8,337 nucleotides of DNA from Comamonas sp. lk. Lineage in GTDB: Bacteria > Pseudomonadota > Gammaproteobacteria > Burkholderiales > Burkholderiaceae_C. The position numbers and the translations under genes were made by a program. This document shows, piece after piece, positions 1 through 5,695 of the stretch (within the stretch, counting starts at the first letter, position 1; each line of letters begins with the position of its first letter). The notes beneath the pieces are model-generated. The model saw only the letters and a program-made list of their open reading frames with translations, was not told the DNA's origin and made no database searches. Location: the NCBI GenBank assembly GCA_945901215.1, contig CAMDKE010000109.1, positions 1-8,337 on the forward strand. Direction: 5' to 3'.

Positions 1-776
1 ACCACGCGGGCAGCGACCGCGGTGGCTGCACCTTCGATGCGGAGTTGCGCCATTTGCCCGACTTTGACCTGCATCGATTCGGCAGCGCTCAGGCTGGCTT
101 CGAGTTCGAGCCGGCTAAGGTCCACAATTTCCACCACCCGTGCATCTACACCCACACGCTCGCCGTTTTGCGCCAGGCGTTGTGCCACCTGGCCCGCCAT
201 GGGCGCGCGCAACAGCGCGTCGTCCAGCGCTTTTTGCAGCACCTCGGCCCCGGCCTGCGCGGCCAGCCAAGTGGCTTGGCTGGCGGCTAAATTAGAAGCT
301 GATGCGTCCAAGCTGGTTTTGGAAATAAAGCCCTGCTCTACCAAAGAGCGGTTGTTGTCAAGACTGCGTTGGGCGATGTCCACCTGGGCTTTGGCTGCTT
401 GCGCTTGCTGCTGGGCCTGGCGCAAGCGCGCTGCGCTTTCGGTGGTGTCGATGCGGGCAATGACTTGCCCGGCCTTTACGAAGTCACCCTCGCGCACACT
501 GAGGTCTTGCAGTTCACCGGATACGCGTGCTTTGACAAAGGCGGAGTTCACCGCTTTGATGGATCCGGCAATGGGCAAACCTTGCGACAAGGCCAGCATC
601 TTCACGCCGACCACGTCGGTGTCTGCCAATGTGATGCTCGGAGCTGCTTTTTGGGTTTCTTGTTGCGCTTGCAGCACCAGCTTGCGTGTCTGGTAGTTTT
701 TGAATACAGGGTAGCCTGTAGCCGCCAGGATCAGCAAGACGGCCGCTGCGGTCATCCATTTCGTTCGTAATTTCAT
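1..776 (-). CDS. HlyD/AcrA-family efflux periplasmic adaptor subunit (partial, C-terminus beyond window)
   Basis: Membrane fusion protein that would bridge an inner-membrane RND or ABC exporter to an outer-membrane channel. Reading the minus strand from the ATG at 776-774 gives 258 uninterrupted codons to the window edge. Residues 1-20 form a short basic N-terminus (MKLRTKW) and a hydrophobic anchor or signal. Residues about 70-110 are the first lipoyl half (VSGELQDLSVREGDFVKAGQ, then VIARID). An Ala/Gln-rich helical hairpin covers about 112-178, including LVEQGFIS at the turn. The second lipoyl half starts near LRAPMAGQV (about 179-187), and the beta-barrel follows (VVEIVDLSRLELEASL). This order is diagnostic of RND adaptors. 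No clear Shine-Dalgarno precedes the ATG; translation may be coupled to the TetR gene 34 bases upstream. The transporter itself should lie past the left edge. Family is confident; substrate unknown. Confidence 0.9.
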   Translation of the reverse strand, partial: MKLRTKWMTAAAVLLILAATGYPVFKNYQTRKLVLQAQQETQKAAPSITLADTDVVGVKMLALSQGLPIAGSIKAVNSAFVKARVSGELQDLSVREGDFVKAGQVIARIDTTESAARLRQAQQQAQAAKAQVDIAQRSLDNNRSLVEQGFISKTSLDASASNLAASQATWLAAQAGAEVLQKALDDALLRAPMAGQVAQRLAQNGERVGVDARVVEIVDLSRLELEASLSAAESMQVKVGQMAQLRIEGAATAVAARV

Positions 777-810
777 GGTGTGTGGATATGGGGGCGCACA
801 GGCGCGCCGG

Positions 811-1476
811 TTAAGGCTTGATGGATAGGCCGTTGAGCAGCGCGTCGATTTGGGTGTTGAGGTACATCGGCACGTCCAGTGGCGGGTCGGTTTTTCCGGC
901 GAGAGAAGGGGAGTTTTTCCACAGGGTAAGAAACAAAATGGGTGCAAGCACCGTGTAGACGCCGTAGCGGGGCTCCAGGGCCCGAAACTCCTGGCGCTGC
1001 ACGCCACGCTCCAAGACGCGGGCAATCAATTGGTGCGCGGGCTCGAGCACTTCGTTGCGGTAGAACTCGGCCAGCTCTGGAAACTGGGGCCCTTCGCTGA
1101 GAATGAGTTTGGTAATGCCGGTGCTGTGCGTGGCCTCGGCCCGCTGCCACCAGGCGTTCATAAAGGTACGCAGCAATTCACCGGTGGAGCCTGTGAACGC
1201 GTCAATCGCCGTGTTGAACTCCGAAAACTGCCCCGAGATGTTCTCCCGCACCACGGCTTTGAAGAGTTCTTCTTTGCTGGCGAAGTACAAAAACAGCGTC
1301 CCCTTGGAAACCCCAGCCAAGCGCGCGACTTCTTCGGCTTTGGTGGCGGCAAAGCCCTTTTCAACAAACAGGGTTAAGGCCGCTTGTAGCAATTCGCGCG
1401 GGCGCGCCTCTTTGCGCCTCTCGCGTTTGAGAGGCGCGGTGCAGACCAGGTCGCGCAGGGTTTGGTGGATATCCAT
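811..1476 (-). CDS. TetR/AcrR-family transcriptional repressor
   Basis: A 221-aa DNA-binding regulator, the usual TetR length. The N-terminal tail is basic (LKRERRKEARPRELL, about 16-30). The three-helix DNA-binding domain covers about 26-73, with the helix-turn-helix around TKAEEVARLAGVSKGTLFLY and the typical SKEELF end. The C-terminal ligand and dimer domain (about 80-221) is variable and helical. It is the first gene of a minus-strand unit with the efflux adaptor 34 bases downstream, the common layout of a drug- or solvent-responsive local repressor. A palindrome beginning 3 bases upstream of the ATG suggests autorepression. The start is supported by a promoter that would give a leader of only about 15 bases; a recognisable Shine-Dalgarno is weak (GAG about 10 bases upstream). 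The inducer cannot be inferred from sequence. Confidence 0.93.
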   Translation of the reverse strand: MDIHQTLRDLVCTAPLKRERRKEARPRELLQAALTLFVEKGFAATKAEEVARLAGVSKGTLFLYFASKEELFKAVVRENISGQFSEFNTAIDAFTGSTGELLRTFMNAWWQRAEATHSTGITKLILSEGPQFPELAEFYRNEVLEPAHQLIARVLERGVQRQEFRALEPRYGVYTVLAPILFLTLWKNSPSLAGKTDPPLDVPMYLNTQIDALLNGLSIKP

Positions 1477-1479
1477 ATT

Positions 1480-1499
1480 TACTGACTCGCAGGTTAGTA
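1480..1499. promoter_or_regulatory. Probable TetR operator (20-bp imperfect palindrome)
   Basis: The minus strand reads TACTAACCTGCGAGTCAGTA. It matches its reverse complement at 14 of 20 positions, with symmetric TACT-n-AC ... GT-n-AGTA arms, a pattern common for TetR/AcrR operators. It lies 3 bases before the TetR start codon and overlaps the end of the -10 element and the expected transcription start, so bound repressor would block its own promoter. The palindrome is seen directly; binding is inferred. Confidence 0.65.
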
Positions 1500-1528
1500 G
1501 TGTAGTCTGCTTGCGAGCGGGGCGTCAA
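1499..1528 (-). promoter_or_regulatory. Sigma70-like promoter for the tetR-efflux unit
   Basis: On the minus strand there is a -35 TTGACG (1528-1523; 5 of 6 consensus) and a -10 TACACT (1504-1499; 4 of 6) separated by 18 bases. Transcription would start near 1491, inside the palindrome, leaving a leader of roughly 15 bases before the TetR ATG. Motif match only. Confidence 0.55.
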
Positions 1529-1551
1529 GGCGGGGGGTTACGCGGCGGCAA

Positions 1552-1566
1552 CATAATCCGTTTATG
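1552..1566. repeat. Short palindrome in the msrA leader region
   Basis: Perfect 5-bp inverted repeat CATAA-TCCGT-TTATG, about 40 bases upstream of the msrA ATG in the 130-base gap between tetR and msrA. It could be a regulator half-site pair or include a -10-like CATAAT, but no -35 partner is visible at proper spacing, so no msrA promoter is called. Confidence 0.3.
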
Positions 1567-1606
1567 CTTCCTTGCGACGCATATTTGATTAAGGAAACGT
1601 TCCCCC

Positions 1607-2149
1607 ATGACCCTTTCTACCCAAACCATTGTCCTGGGCGCCGGTTGCTTTTGGTGCTCTGAATCCGTGTACCTGCAGGTGCGTGGTGTGCTGACCGTTG
1701 AGTCGGGCTACTGCAACGGCCACACACCTTCCCCAAGCTATGCCCAAGTGAGCAGCGGCAACAGCGGCCACAACGAAGTGGTGCGGCTGGAGTTTGATCC
1801 GGCGCACATCAGTTTGCGTGAGGTACTGGAGGTCTTCTTCCTGATCCACGACCCGACCACCCTGAACCGCCAGGGTCACGACGTGGGCACACAGTATCGC
1901 AGCGGCATTTACTGCACCACGGCCAGCCAACTGGCCGATGCCAATGCCTTCATCGCCGAACTGGTAGACCAAGCCGTCTACGCCGATCCGGTGGTCACCG
2001 AGGTGCAGATGCTGTCCAACTATGGGCGCGCCGAGGAATACCACCAAGACTTCTTTGCCAAAAATCCTTACCAAGGTTACTGCGTGGCGGTGGCTGCGCC
2101 CAAAGTAGCCAAGTTCCGCAAGACTTTTTCCCGCTTGGCTAAGGGGTGA
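1607..2149 (+). CDS. msrA: Peptide methionine-S-sulfoxide reductase MsrA
   Basis: Reduces the S-epimer of methionine sulfoxide in proteins or free methionine, repairing oxidative damage; normally recycled by thioredoxin. The 180-aa length fits the short form of the family. The active-site motif GCFWC is at residues 13-17, with catalytic Cys14 and the acidic residue Glu19. Other family landmarks are SGNSGHNEVV (50-59), the HDPTTLNRQGHDVGTQYRS block (81-99) and a C-terminal NPYQGYC with Cys159 as likely resolving cysteine. Unusual details are GYCNG (35-38 region) in place of the common GYxGG, and Ser where many homologues have Cys before SG. The start is supported by AAGGAA at 1591-1596, 10 bases upstream. 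No signal peptide, so cytoplasmic. Only 19 bases separate it from the ABC ATPase, suggesting co-transcription. Confidence 0.95.
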   Translation: MTLSTQTIVLGAGCFWCSESVYLQVRGVLTVESGYCNGHTPSPSYAQVSSGNSGHNEVVRLEFDPAHISLREVLEVFFLIHDPTTLNRQGHDVGTQYRSGIYCTTASQLADANAFIAELVDQAVYADPVVTEVQMLSNYGRAEEYHQDFFAKNPYQGYCVAVAAPKVAKFRKTFSRLAKG

Positions 2150-2168
2150 TGCAAGCGGGCGCGTTCCC

Positions 2169-2858
2169 ATGATCGACGCAAAGGACGTGCAGTTTGCCTA
2201 CGGCGGTGGCGCCAGGCTGCAGTTCCCCGACGTTTACCTGCCCCAAGGCGGCGTTTTCTTGCTCAGTGGCCCTTCGGGCAGCGGCAAATCGACCTGGCTG
2301 GCGCTGTTAGCGGGTCTGGTGGCGCCCAGCGCGGGCAGCTTGGAGGTGTCGGGGCAGCTGCTGGGCGTTATGGGTTCGCTCAAAACCGACGCCTGGCGCG
2401 CCCAAACCATCGGTTTTTTGCCCCAAAAGCTGTATTTGAGCGCCGCCCTGACCGTGCAGGAAAACCTGGCATTGGCGTTTTGGGCTGTTGGTCGGGCGCA
2501 AGACGGAGCCCGAATAGCTGCCGCGCTGGACGGCTTGGGCGTGGGCGATTTGGCGCAGCGCTTGCCCGCACAGCTCTCAGGGGGGCAGGCGCAGCGGGTG
2601 GCGCTGGCGCGCGCCGTACTGATGCAGCCGCGCGTGCTGCTGGCCGATGAGCCCACGGCCAGCTTAGACGACGCGGCAGCAAAGGACGCGGTTAACGTAC
2701 TTTGGGCCAGCGCGCACCGTCTGGGTGCAAGCCTGGTACTAGCCACCCACGACAGCCGCGTTGCGCCACTGCTGGAGCGCGCACTGGCCAGCAAGGGTTT
2801 GGCGCCGCTACAGCGCCTTGACTTGTCTGCGACCCAGTCCAAAGGCCGCACGCCATGA
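2169..2858 (+). CDS. ABC transporter ATP-binding protein (LolD/MacB-type)
   Basis: A 229-aa single-domain ATPase that would power the permease encoded next. All motifs are intact: Walker A GPSGSGKST (34-42), Q-loop Gln86 in FLPQK, signature LSGGQ (136-140), Walker B VLLADE (156-161) with catalytic Glu161, the D-loop SLDD, and H-loop His194 in ATHD. The family is that of LolD, FtsE and MacB, whose members work with FtsX-type permeases, often on envelope substrates or as mechanotransmitters rather than as classical importers. The stop overlaps the permease start by four bases (ATGA), so the two are translationally coupled. No good Shine-Dalgarno precedes the ATG; AAGGGG at 2141-2146 is too far. 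It differs from true LolD in its neighbours, so lipoprotein sorting is not assumed. Confidence 0.93.
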   Translation: MIDAKDVQFAYGGGARLQFPDVYLPQGGVFLLSGPSGSGKSTWLALLAGLVAPSAGSLEVSGQLLGVMGSLKTDAWRAQTIGFLPQKLYLSAALTVQENLALAFWAVGRAQDGARIAAALDGLGVGDLAQRLPAQLSGGQAQRVALARAVLMQPRVLLADEPTASLDDAAAKDAVNVLWASAHRLGASLVLATHDSRVAPLLERALASKGLAPLQRLDLSATQSKGRTP

Positions 2859-4057
2859 GCACGCTGCACTTTGCCTGGCGCTACCTGTGGGCGCGGCCCT
2901 TGGCTGCAACGCTCAATGTGGTCTTGCTCAGCCTGGGGCTTGCGTCGATCGCCTTTTTGCTGCTGGTGGCCCAGCGTGTGGAGGCAGCGTTTGACCGCGA
3001 CTTGGCCGGGATCGACGTGGTGGTGGGCGCCAAAGGCAGCCCCATGCAGCTCATCTTGTCTGGCGTCTTGCACCTCGATGTGCCCCCAGGCAACATATCC
3101 CTAGAGGCCGTGCAGGCGTTGAAGAATAACCCCCTGGTGGCCCAGGTGATACCGGTGAGCCTGGGTGACAATTTTCAGGGCTACCGCATTGTCGGCACGT
3201 CCACCGACTATGTTGCGCTCTACCAGGGGGCACTTTCCTTGGGCGTTTTGTGGGATGCGCCCATGCAAGCGGTGATTGGCGCCGTGGCCGCGCGCAAACT
3301 GGGCCTGCAACTAGGTCAGCGCTTTGTAGGCTCGCACGGGCTGGGTGCCGGTGGCCATGCCCATGGCGACGCTGCCTACACGGTGGTGGGCATACTCGAG
3401 GCTAACGGCGGTGTGCTGGACCGCTTGATCCTGACCGACACTGCCTCGGTGTGGAAGGTGCACGAGGACTACACCGCCCAAGACGCCGAGGACCGCCAGG
3501 TAATGGAAGCCGAGCGCGAAGTCACCATGGCGCTGGTGCGCTACAAAAGCCCTCTGGCCGCAATGCATTTCCCCCGCTGGGTGAACACCACTACCGAGAT
3601 GCAGGCTGCGGCCCCTGCGCTGGAAGTGACCCGCCTGCTGCACATGCTGGGCCTTGGCGTAGACGTGTTGCGCGCTTTTGCCGGCATGCTGCTGCTCACG
3701 GCCGGACTGAGTGTGTTTATTGCGTTGTGGAACGCGGTGCGTGAGCGCCGGGGCGACCTGGCCCTGCTGCGCATGCTGGGCGCGCCACCGGGACGCATCG
3801 CCGCGCTGCTGCTGACCGAGGCGCTTTGGCTGGGTTTGGTCTCTGCCCTGCTTGGGCTGGCGCTGGGCCAGGTCTTTGTACTGGCGCTTGGCTGGATGCT
3901 GGGGCTGGACCAGTCGCTGTTGCTCGCGGGTGTTTTGTGGCCGCTTGAGCTGCTGTGGGTGCCCGCACTGGCGCTGGGCGTGTCATTGGGCGCGGCCTTG
4001 TTGCCAGCAATGGGTGCGTACCGTTCGGATGTTCTTAAACTGCTTCAATCTAGGTGA
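2855..4057 (+). CDS. FtsX/MacB-like ABC transporter permease
   Basis: A 400-aa inner-membrane protein with the FtsX/MacB layout. A first membrane helix (about 16-40) is followed by a large periplasmic domain (about 41-260). Three more helices lie at about 262-292, 315-345 and 365-392, with the typical cytoplasmic loop VRERRGDLALLRMLGA between helices 2 and 3 and a basic end (AYRSDVLKLLQSR). The periplasmic domain begins with GIDVVVGAKGSPMQLILSG and HLDVPPGNIS, a segment I associate with the permease subgroup found next to DUF3299 proteins. It contains a loop with His161, His168 and His170 (GHAHGD) that could bind metal. It overlaps the ATPase by 4 bases and is followed 4 bases later by the small secreted protein. 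Membrane topology and family are confident; substrate, possibly metal-related, is inferred. Confidence 0.9.
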   Translation: MSTLHFAWRYLWARPLAATLNVVLLSLGLASIAFLLLVAQRVEAAFDRDLAGIDVVVGAKGSPMQLILSGVLHLDVPPGNISLEAVQALKNNPLVAQVIPVSLGDNFQGYRIVGTSTDYVALYQGALSLGVLWDAPMQAVIGAVAARKLGLQLGQRFVGSHGLGAGGHAHGDAAYTVVGILEANGGVLDRLILTDTASVWKVHEDYTAQDAEDRQVMEAEREVTMALVRYKSPLAAMHFPRWVNTTTEMQAAAPALEVTRLLHMLGLGVDVLRAFAGMLLLTAGLSVFIALWNAVRERRGDLALLRMLGAPPGRIAALLLTEALWLGLVSALLGLALGQVFVLALGWMLGLDQSLLLAGVLWPLELLWVPALALGVSLGAALLPAMGAYRSDVLKLLQSR

Positions 4058-4061
4058 AACC

Positions 4062-4310
4062 ATGAAAAAATATGTTCTGCTTCTCTGCACTTTGGCCCTC
4101 TCTACGGTTGTGGCTTACGCCGCTGACGGACATGGCGACAAGGAGCTTAAAGAAGACATTGCGCGCCACCGGGCCATTGCAGCGGCGCACGAAGGCGCTG
4201 CCAAATGCCTGGAGTCCGGGAAAAAGGACCAGGAGTGTGAAAAGCAACTCCAGGCCGCTTGCAAGGGCCTGGCCATCGGTAAACTTTGTGGCATGAAACA
4301 CCAGCATTGA
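4062..4310 (+). CDS. Small secreted Cys/His-containing protein (function unknown)
   Basis: An 82-aa product I cannot assign to a named family. The start MKKYVLLLCTLALSTVVAYA is a clear Sec signal peptide, with likely cleavage after AYA (residue 20). The mature part of about 62 residues is charged and probably helical. It has four cysteines (49, 59, 67, 76) and five histidines (24, 36, 43, 80, 82), including an N-terminal ADGHGD and a C-terminal KHQH. This composition fits either two disulfides in the periplasm or a metal-binding role. AGGTGA at 4052-4057, including the permease stop codon, is a plausible ribosome site 4 bases before the ATG. The gene sits between the permease and the DUF3299-like gene in the same frame-packed cluster, so it probably works with them. 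The signal peptide and cluster packing make it a credible real gene. Confidence 0.85.
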   Translation: MKKYVLLLCTLALSTVVAYAADGHGDKELKEDIARHRAIAAAHEGAAKCLESGKKDQECEKQLQAACKGLAIGKLCGMKHQH

Positions 4311-4321
4311 AAGCCCGAAAT

Positions 4322-4888
4322 ATGACAGTCTCGCTCCGTAAATTTGCTCTCCCTGCCATGGGTGCTGTTTGGTTGACGATAGGTGTTTTGTTTGTGGCGC
4401 TGGGCGCGCAAATGGCTTTTGCTCAAACGCAGCTCAGTTCCCCCTTAGGCAACGAAGCCAAGGGTGCCGCGGCAGGTACCGGCGCCGGCGTTCACAGCCC
4501 CAACAGCCCGATCGCGCCCTTGGTGGAACGTGCCGACGTGTTGCCTTGGTCCTTGTTGACGGACGTGAAATCCAAGACCGTCAAAAACCGCATCTTGCCG
4601 GTGTACGGCCCTGAAATCACCGCCCTGAACCAAAAGAGCCAGCGGGTGCAAGGTTTCATGATGCCGCTGGACCCGGGTGAAAAGCAAAAACGCTTTTTGC
4701 TGAGCTCGGTGCCTTTGACCTGTTCGTTTTGCCTGCCCGGCGGGCCCGAGAGCTTGGTCGAGGTGACGACCAAAACACCGGTCAAATACACTCTGGAGCC
4801 GGTGGTTGTAGAAGGCAAGTTTTTGGTCTTGGCCGATGACCCCTACGGCATGTACTACCGCATGACGGAAGCAGTCGCGGTCAAATAG
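4322..4888 (+). CDS. Secreted DUF3299-like protein with CxxC motif
   Basis: A 188-aa product from the chosen ATG. Residues 1-34 form a signal peptide ending AFA, with mature start QTQLSS. A Gly/Ala/Pro-rich linker (about 40-65) precedes the conserved domain (about 75-188). That domain has VYGPEI, QRVQGFMMPLDPGEKQKRFLL (about 108-127 region), VPLTCSFCLPGGPESLVEV with Cys134 and Cys137, and the end DDPYGMYYRMTEAVAV. This pattern of GFM-PL followed by a Cys-containing strand matches DUF3299 as I remember it. Proteins of this type occur beside FtsX-type ABC transporters. An in-frame ATG at 4286 exists, but it would overlap the previous gene and place 12 polar residues before the signal peptide, so 4322 is preferred; GAAAG at 4309-4313 is a weak ribosome site. 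Biochemical function is unknown; metal delivery or a thiol role is a guess. Confidence 0.8.
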   Translation: MTVSLRKFALPAMGAVWLTIGVLFVALGAQMAFAQTQLSSPLGNEAKGAAAGTGAGVHSPNSPIAPLVERADVLPWSLLTDVKSKTVKNRILPVYGPEITALNQKSQRVQGFMMPLDPGEKQKRFLLSSVPLTCSFCLPGGPESLVEVTTKTPVKYTLEPVVVEGKFLVLADDPYGMYYRMTEAVAVK

Positions 4889-4904
4889 TCCAAAGGACGG
4901 CAGC

Positions 4905-5555
4905 TCAAGGGGCCAAGCGCTCGCGCAGCCAGTGCCCCTCCATCAGGCGGTAAGTCAGCCGGTCGTGCAAGCGGCTTTTTCGCCCTTGCCAAAACTCCCA
5001 GCTATCGGGCTCTAAGCGGTATCCGCCCCAGTGCGGCGGGCGGGGCGGGTTCATCAGGAACTGCGCCGCGTATCTGGCCGCATTGGCCACCAGCACGCCG
5101 CGTCCGGCAATCACCTGGCTTTGTGGTGAGGCCCAGGCGCCTATGCGTGAGTCCAGCGGGCGGCTGTGGAAATAGGCGTCGGCCTCGGCCTCGCTGACCT
5201 TTGTGACCCGCCCTTCAATGCGCACCACCCGCTCCAGCTCTACCCAGTGAAACTGCAGCGCTGCAAACGGGTTGCCCGCCAGTTGTTGGCCCTTGCGGCT
5301 GTCAAAGTTGGTGTACCAGACGATTCCTTGGGCGTCATAGCCTTTGATCAACACAACACGCGTTGAAGGCCGCAAGTCGTTGCCCACGGTAGCCAGGGTC
5401 ATGGCATTGGGTTCGGGCACCTCGGCGGCAATGGCCTCGTCCAACCACTGCCCAAACTGGTCCAACGGCAGCGCGTGCGAGGCCGCTTCGTTGAGCTCAG
5501 CGCGCTCATAGCTTTTGCGTAAATCGGCAATGGAAGGTGTGCGTGCGGTCGCCAT
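4905..5555 (-). CDS. pdxH: Pyridoxamine 5'-phosphate oxidase PdxH
   Basis: FMN-dependent enzyme that oxidises pyridoxamine- or pyridoxine-5'-phosphate to pyridoxal 5'-phosphate, the last step of vitamin B6 synthesis and salvage. The 216-aa length matches the family. Visible motifs are the N-terminal LRKSYERAEL; TRVVLIKG (65-72) and WYTNFDSRKGQQL for FMN binding; WVELERVVRIEGRV; YFHSRPLDSRIGAWASPQS; and the C-terminal HWGGYRLEP, EFWQGRKSRLHDR (187-199) and RERLAP. The frame stays open upstream to an ATG at 5633, adding 26 residues without family resemblance and covering the edd control region, so the ATG at 5555 is preferred although it lacks a clear Shine-Dalgarno. Convergent with the DUF3299-like gene (16-base gap, no hairpin seen) and divergent from edd. 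Confidence 0.95.
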   Translation of the reverse strand: MATARTPSIADLRKSYERAELNEAASHALPLDQFGQWLDEAIAAEVPEPNAMTLATVGNDLRPSTRVVLIKGYDAQGIVWYTNFDSRKGQQLAGNPFAALQFHWVELERVVRIEGRVTKVSEAEADAYFHSRPLDSRIGAWASPQSQVIAGRGVLVANAARYAAQFLMNPPRPPHWGGYRLEPDSWEFWQGRKSRLHDRLTYRLMEGHWLRERLAP

Positions 5556-5584
5556 GCGGTCGATGATAGCTTTGTACCCACTTC

Positions 5585-5640
5585 GTAACTTTTGGTGTGT
5601 TGGAGGCGATGTTTCCAAGTTACTATCAAACATGTAACTT
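5585..5640. repeat. Three copies of GTAACTT in the pdxH-edd intergenic region
   Basis: GTAACTT occurs at 5585-5591 and 5634-5640 on the plus strand and at 5617-5623 on the minus strand. The second and third copies form a 7-bp inverted repeat around a 10-base spacer (5617-5640), and the first and second form another with a 25-base spacer. The repeats lie in a 140-base stretch that must hold both divergent promoters. Multiple half-sites for one regulator are plausible. Confidence 0.5.
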
Positions 5641-5647
5641 TGTTACA
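5633..5647. promoter_or_regulatory. Putative HexR-type operator upstream of edd
   Basis: TGTAAC-TTT-GTTACA is a perfect 6-bp inverted repeat around 3 bases, 48 bases before the edd start. HexR, the KDPG-responsive RpiR-family regulator of edd and related genes in many gamma- and some betaproteobacteria, binds palindromes with TGTAA and TTACA arms separated by 5 bases; spacing and arms match here. Binding by HexR is inferred, and the hexR gene is not in this window. Confidence 0.55.
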
Positions 5648-5695
5648 AATGCGATTGAAAATCCCGTCTACCCAAGGCCCTACCTGGTCAAAGCC

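Noticed and set aside
22..696. Long plus-strand open frame (224 codons) at the left end
   Set aside because: It lies antisense to the efflux adaptor, which has clear lipoyl and hairpin features; the plus-strand product is compositionally odd (Ser/Ala/Cys-rich) and resembles nothing.
1589..2170. Minus-strand open frame of 193 codons
   Set aside because: Exact antisense of msrA; an artefact of high GC codon usage with no ribosome site or recognisable motif.
2234..3073. Minus-strand open frame of 279 codons
   Set aside because: Antisense to the ABC ATPase and the start of the permease, both of which have intact family motifs; the antisense product has a low-complexity Ser/Ala/Arg/Pro composition.
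3852..4061. Upstream extension of the small secreted protein's frame into the permease gene
   Set aside because: The upstream part is a shifted frame of the permease's last membrane helices (Trp/Cys-rich); the signal peptide begins cleanly at 4062.
4286..4321. Earlier start for the DUF3299-like protein
   Set aside because: It would overlap the previous gene by 25 bases and put 12 polar residues in front of an otherwise well-formed signal peptide.
5556..5633. N-terminal extension of PdxH to an upstream ATG
   Set aside because: The extra 26 residues do not resemble PdxH family N-termini and would run through the palindrome in the edd control region.
5597..5695. N-terminal extension of Edd by 33 residues
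   Set aside because: Homology to Edd begins just after the ATG at 5696, and the longer form would overlap the GTAACTT repeats and the HexR-like site.
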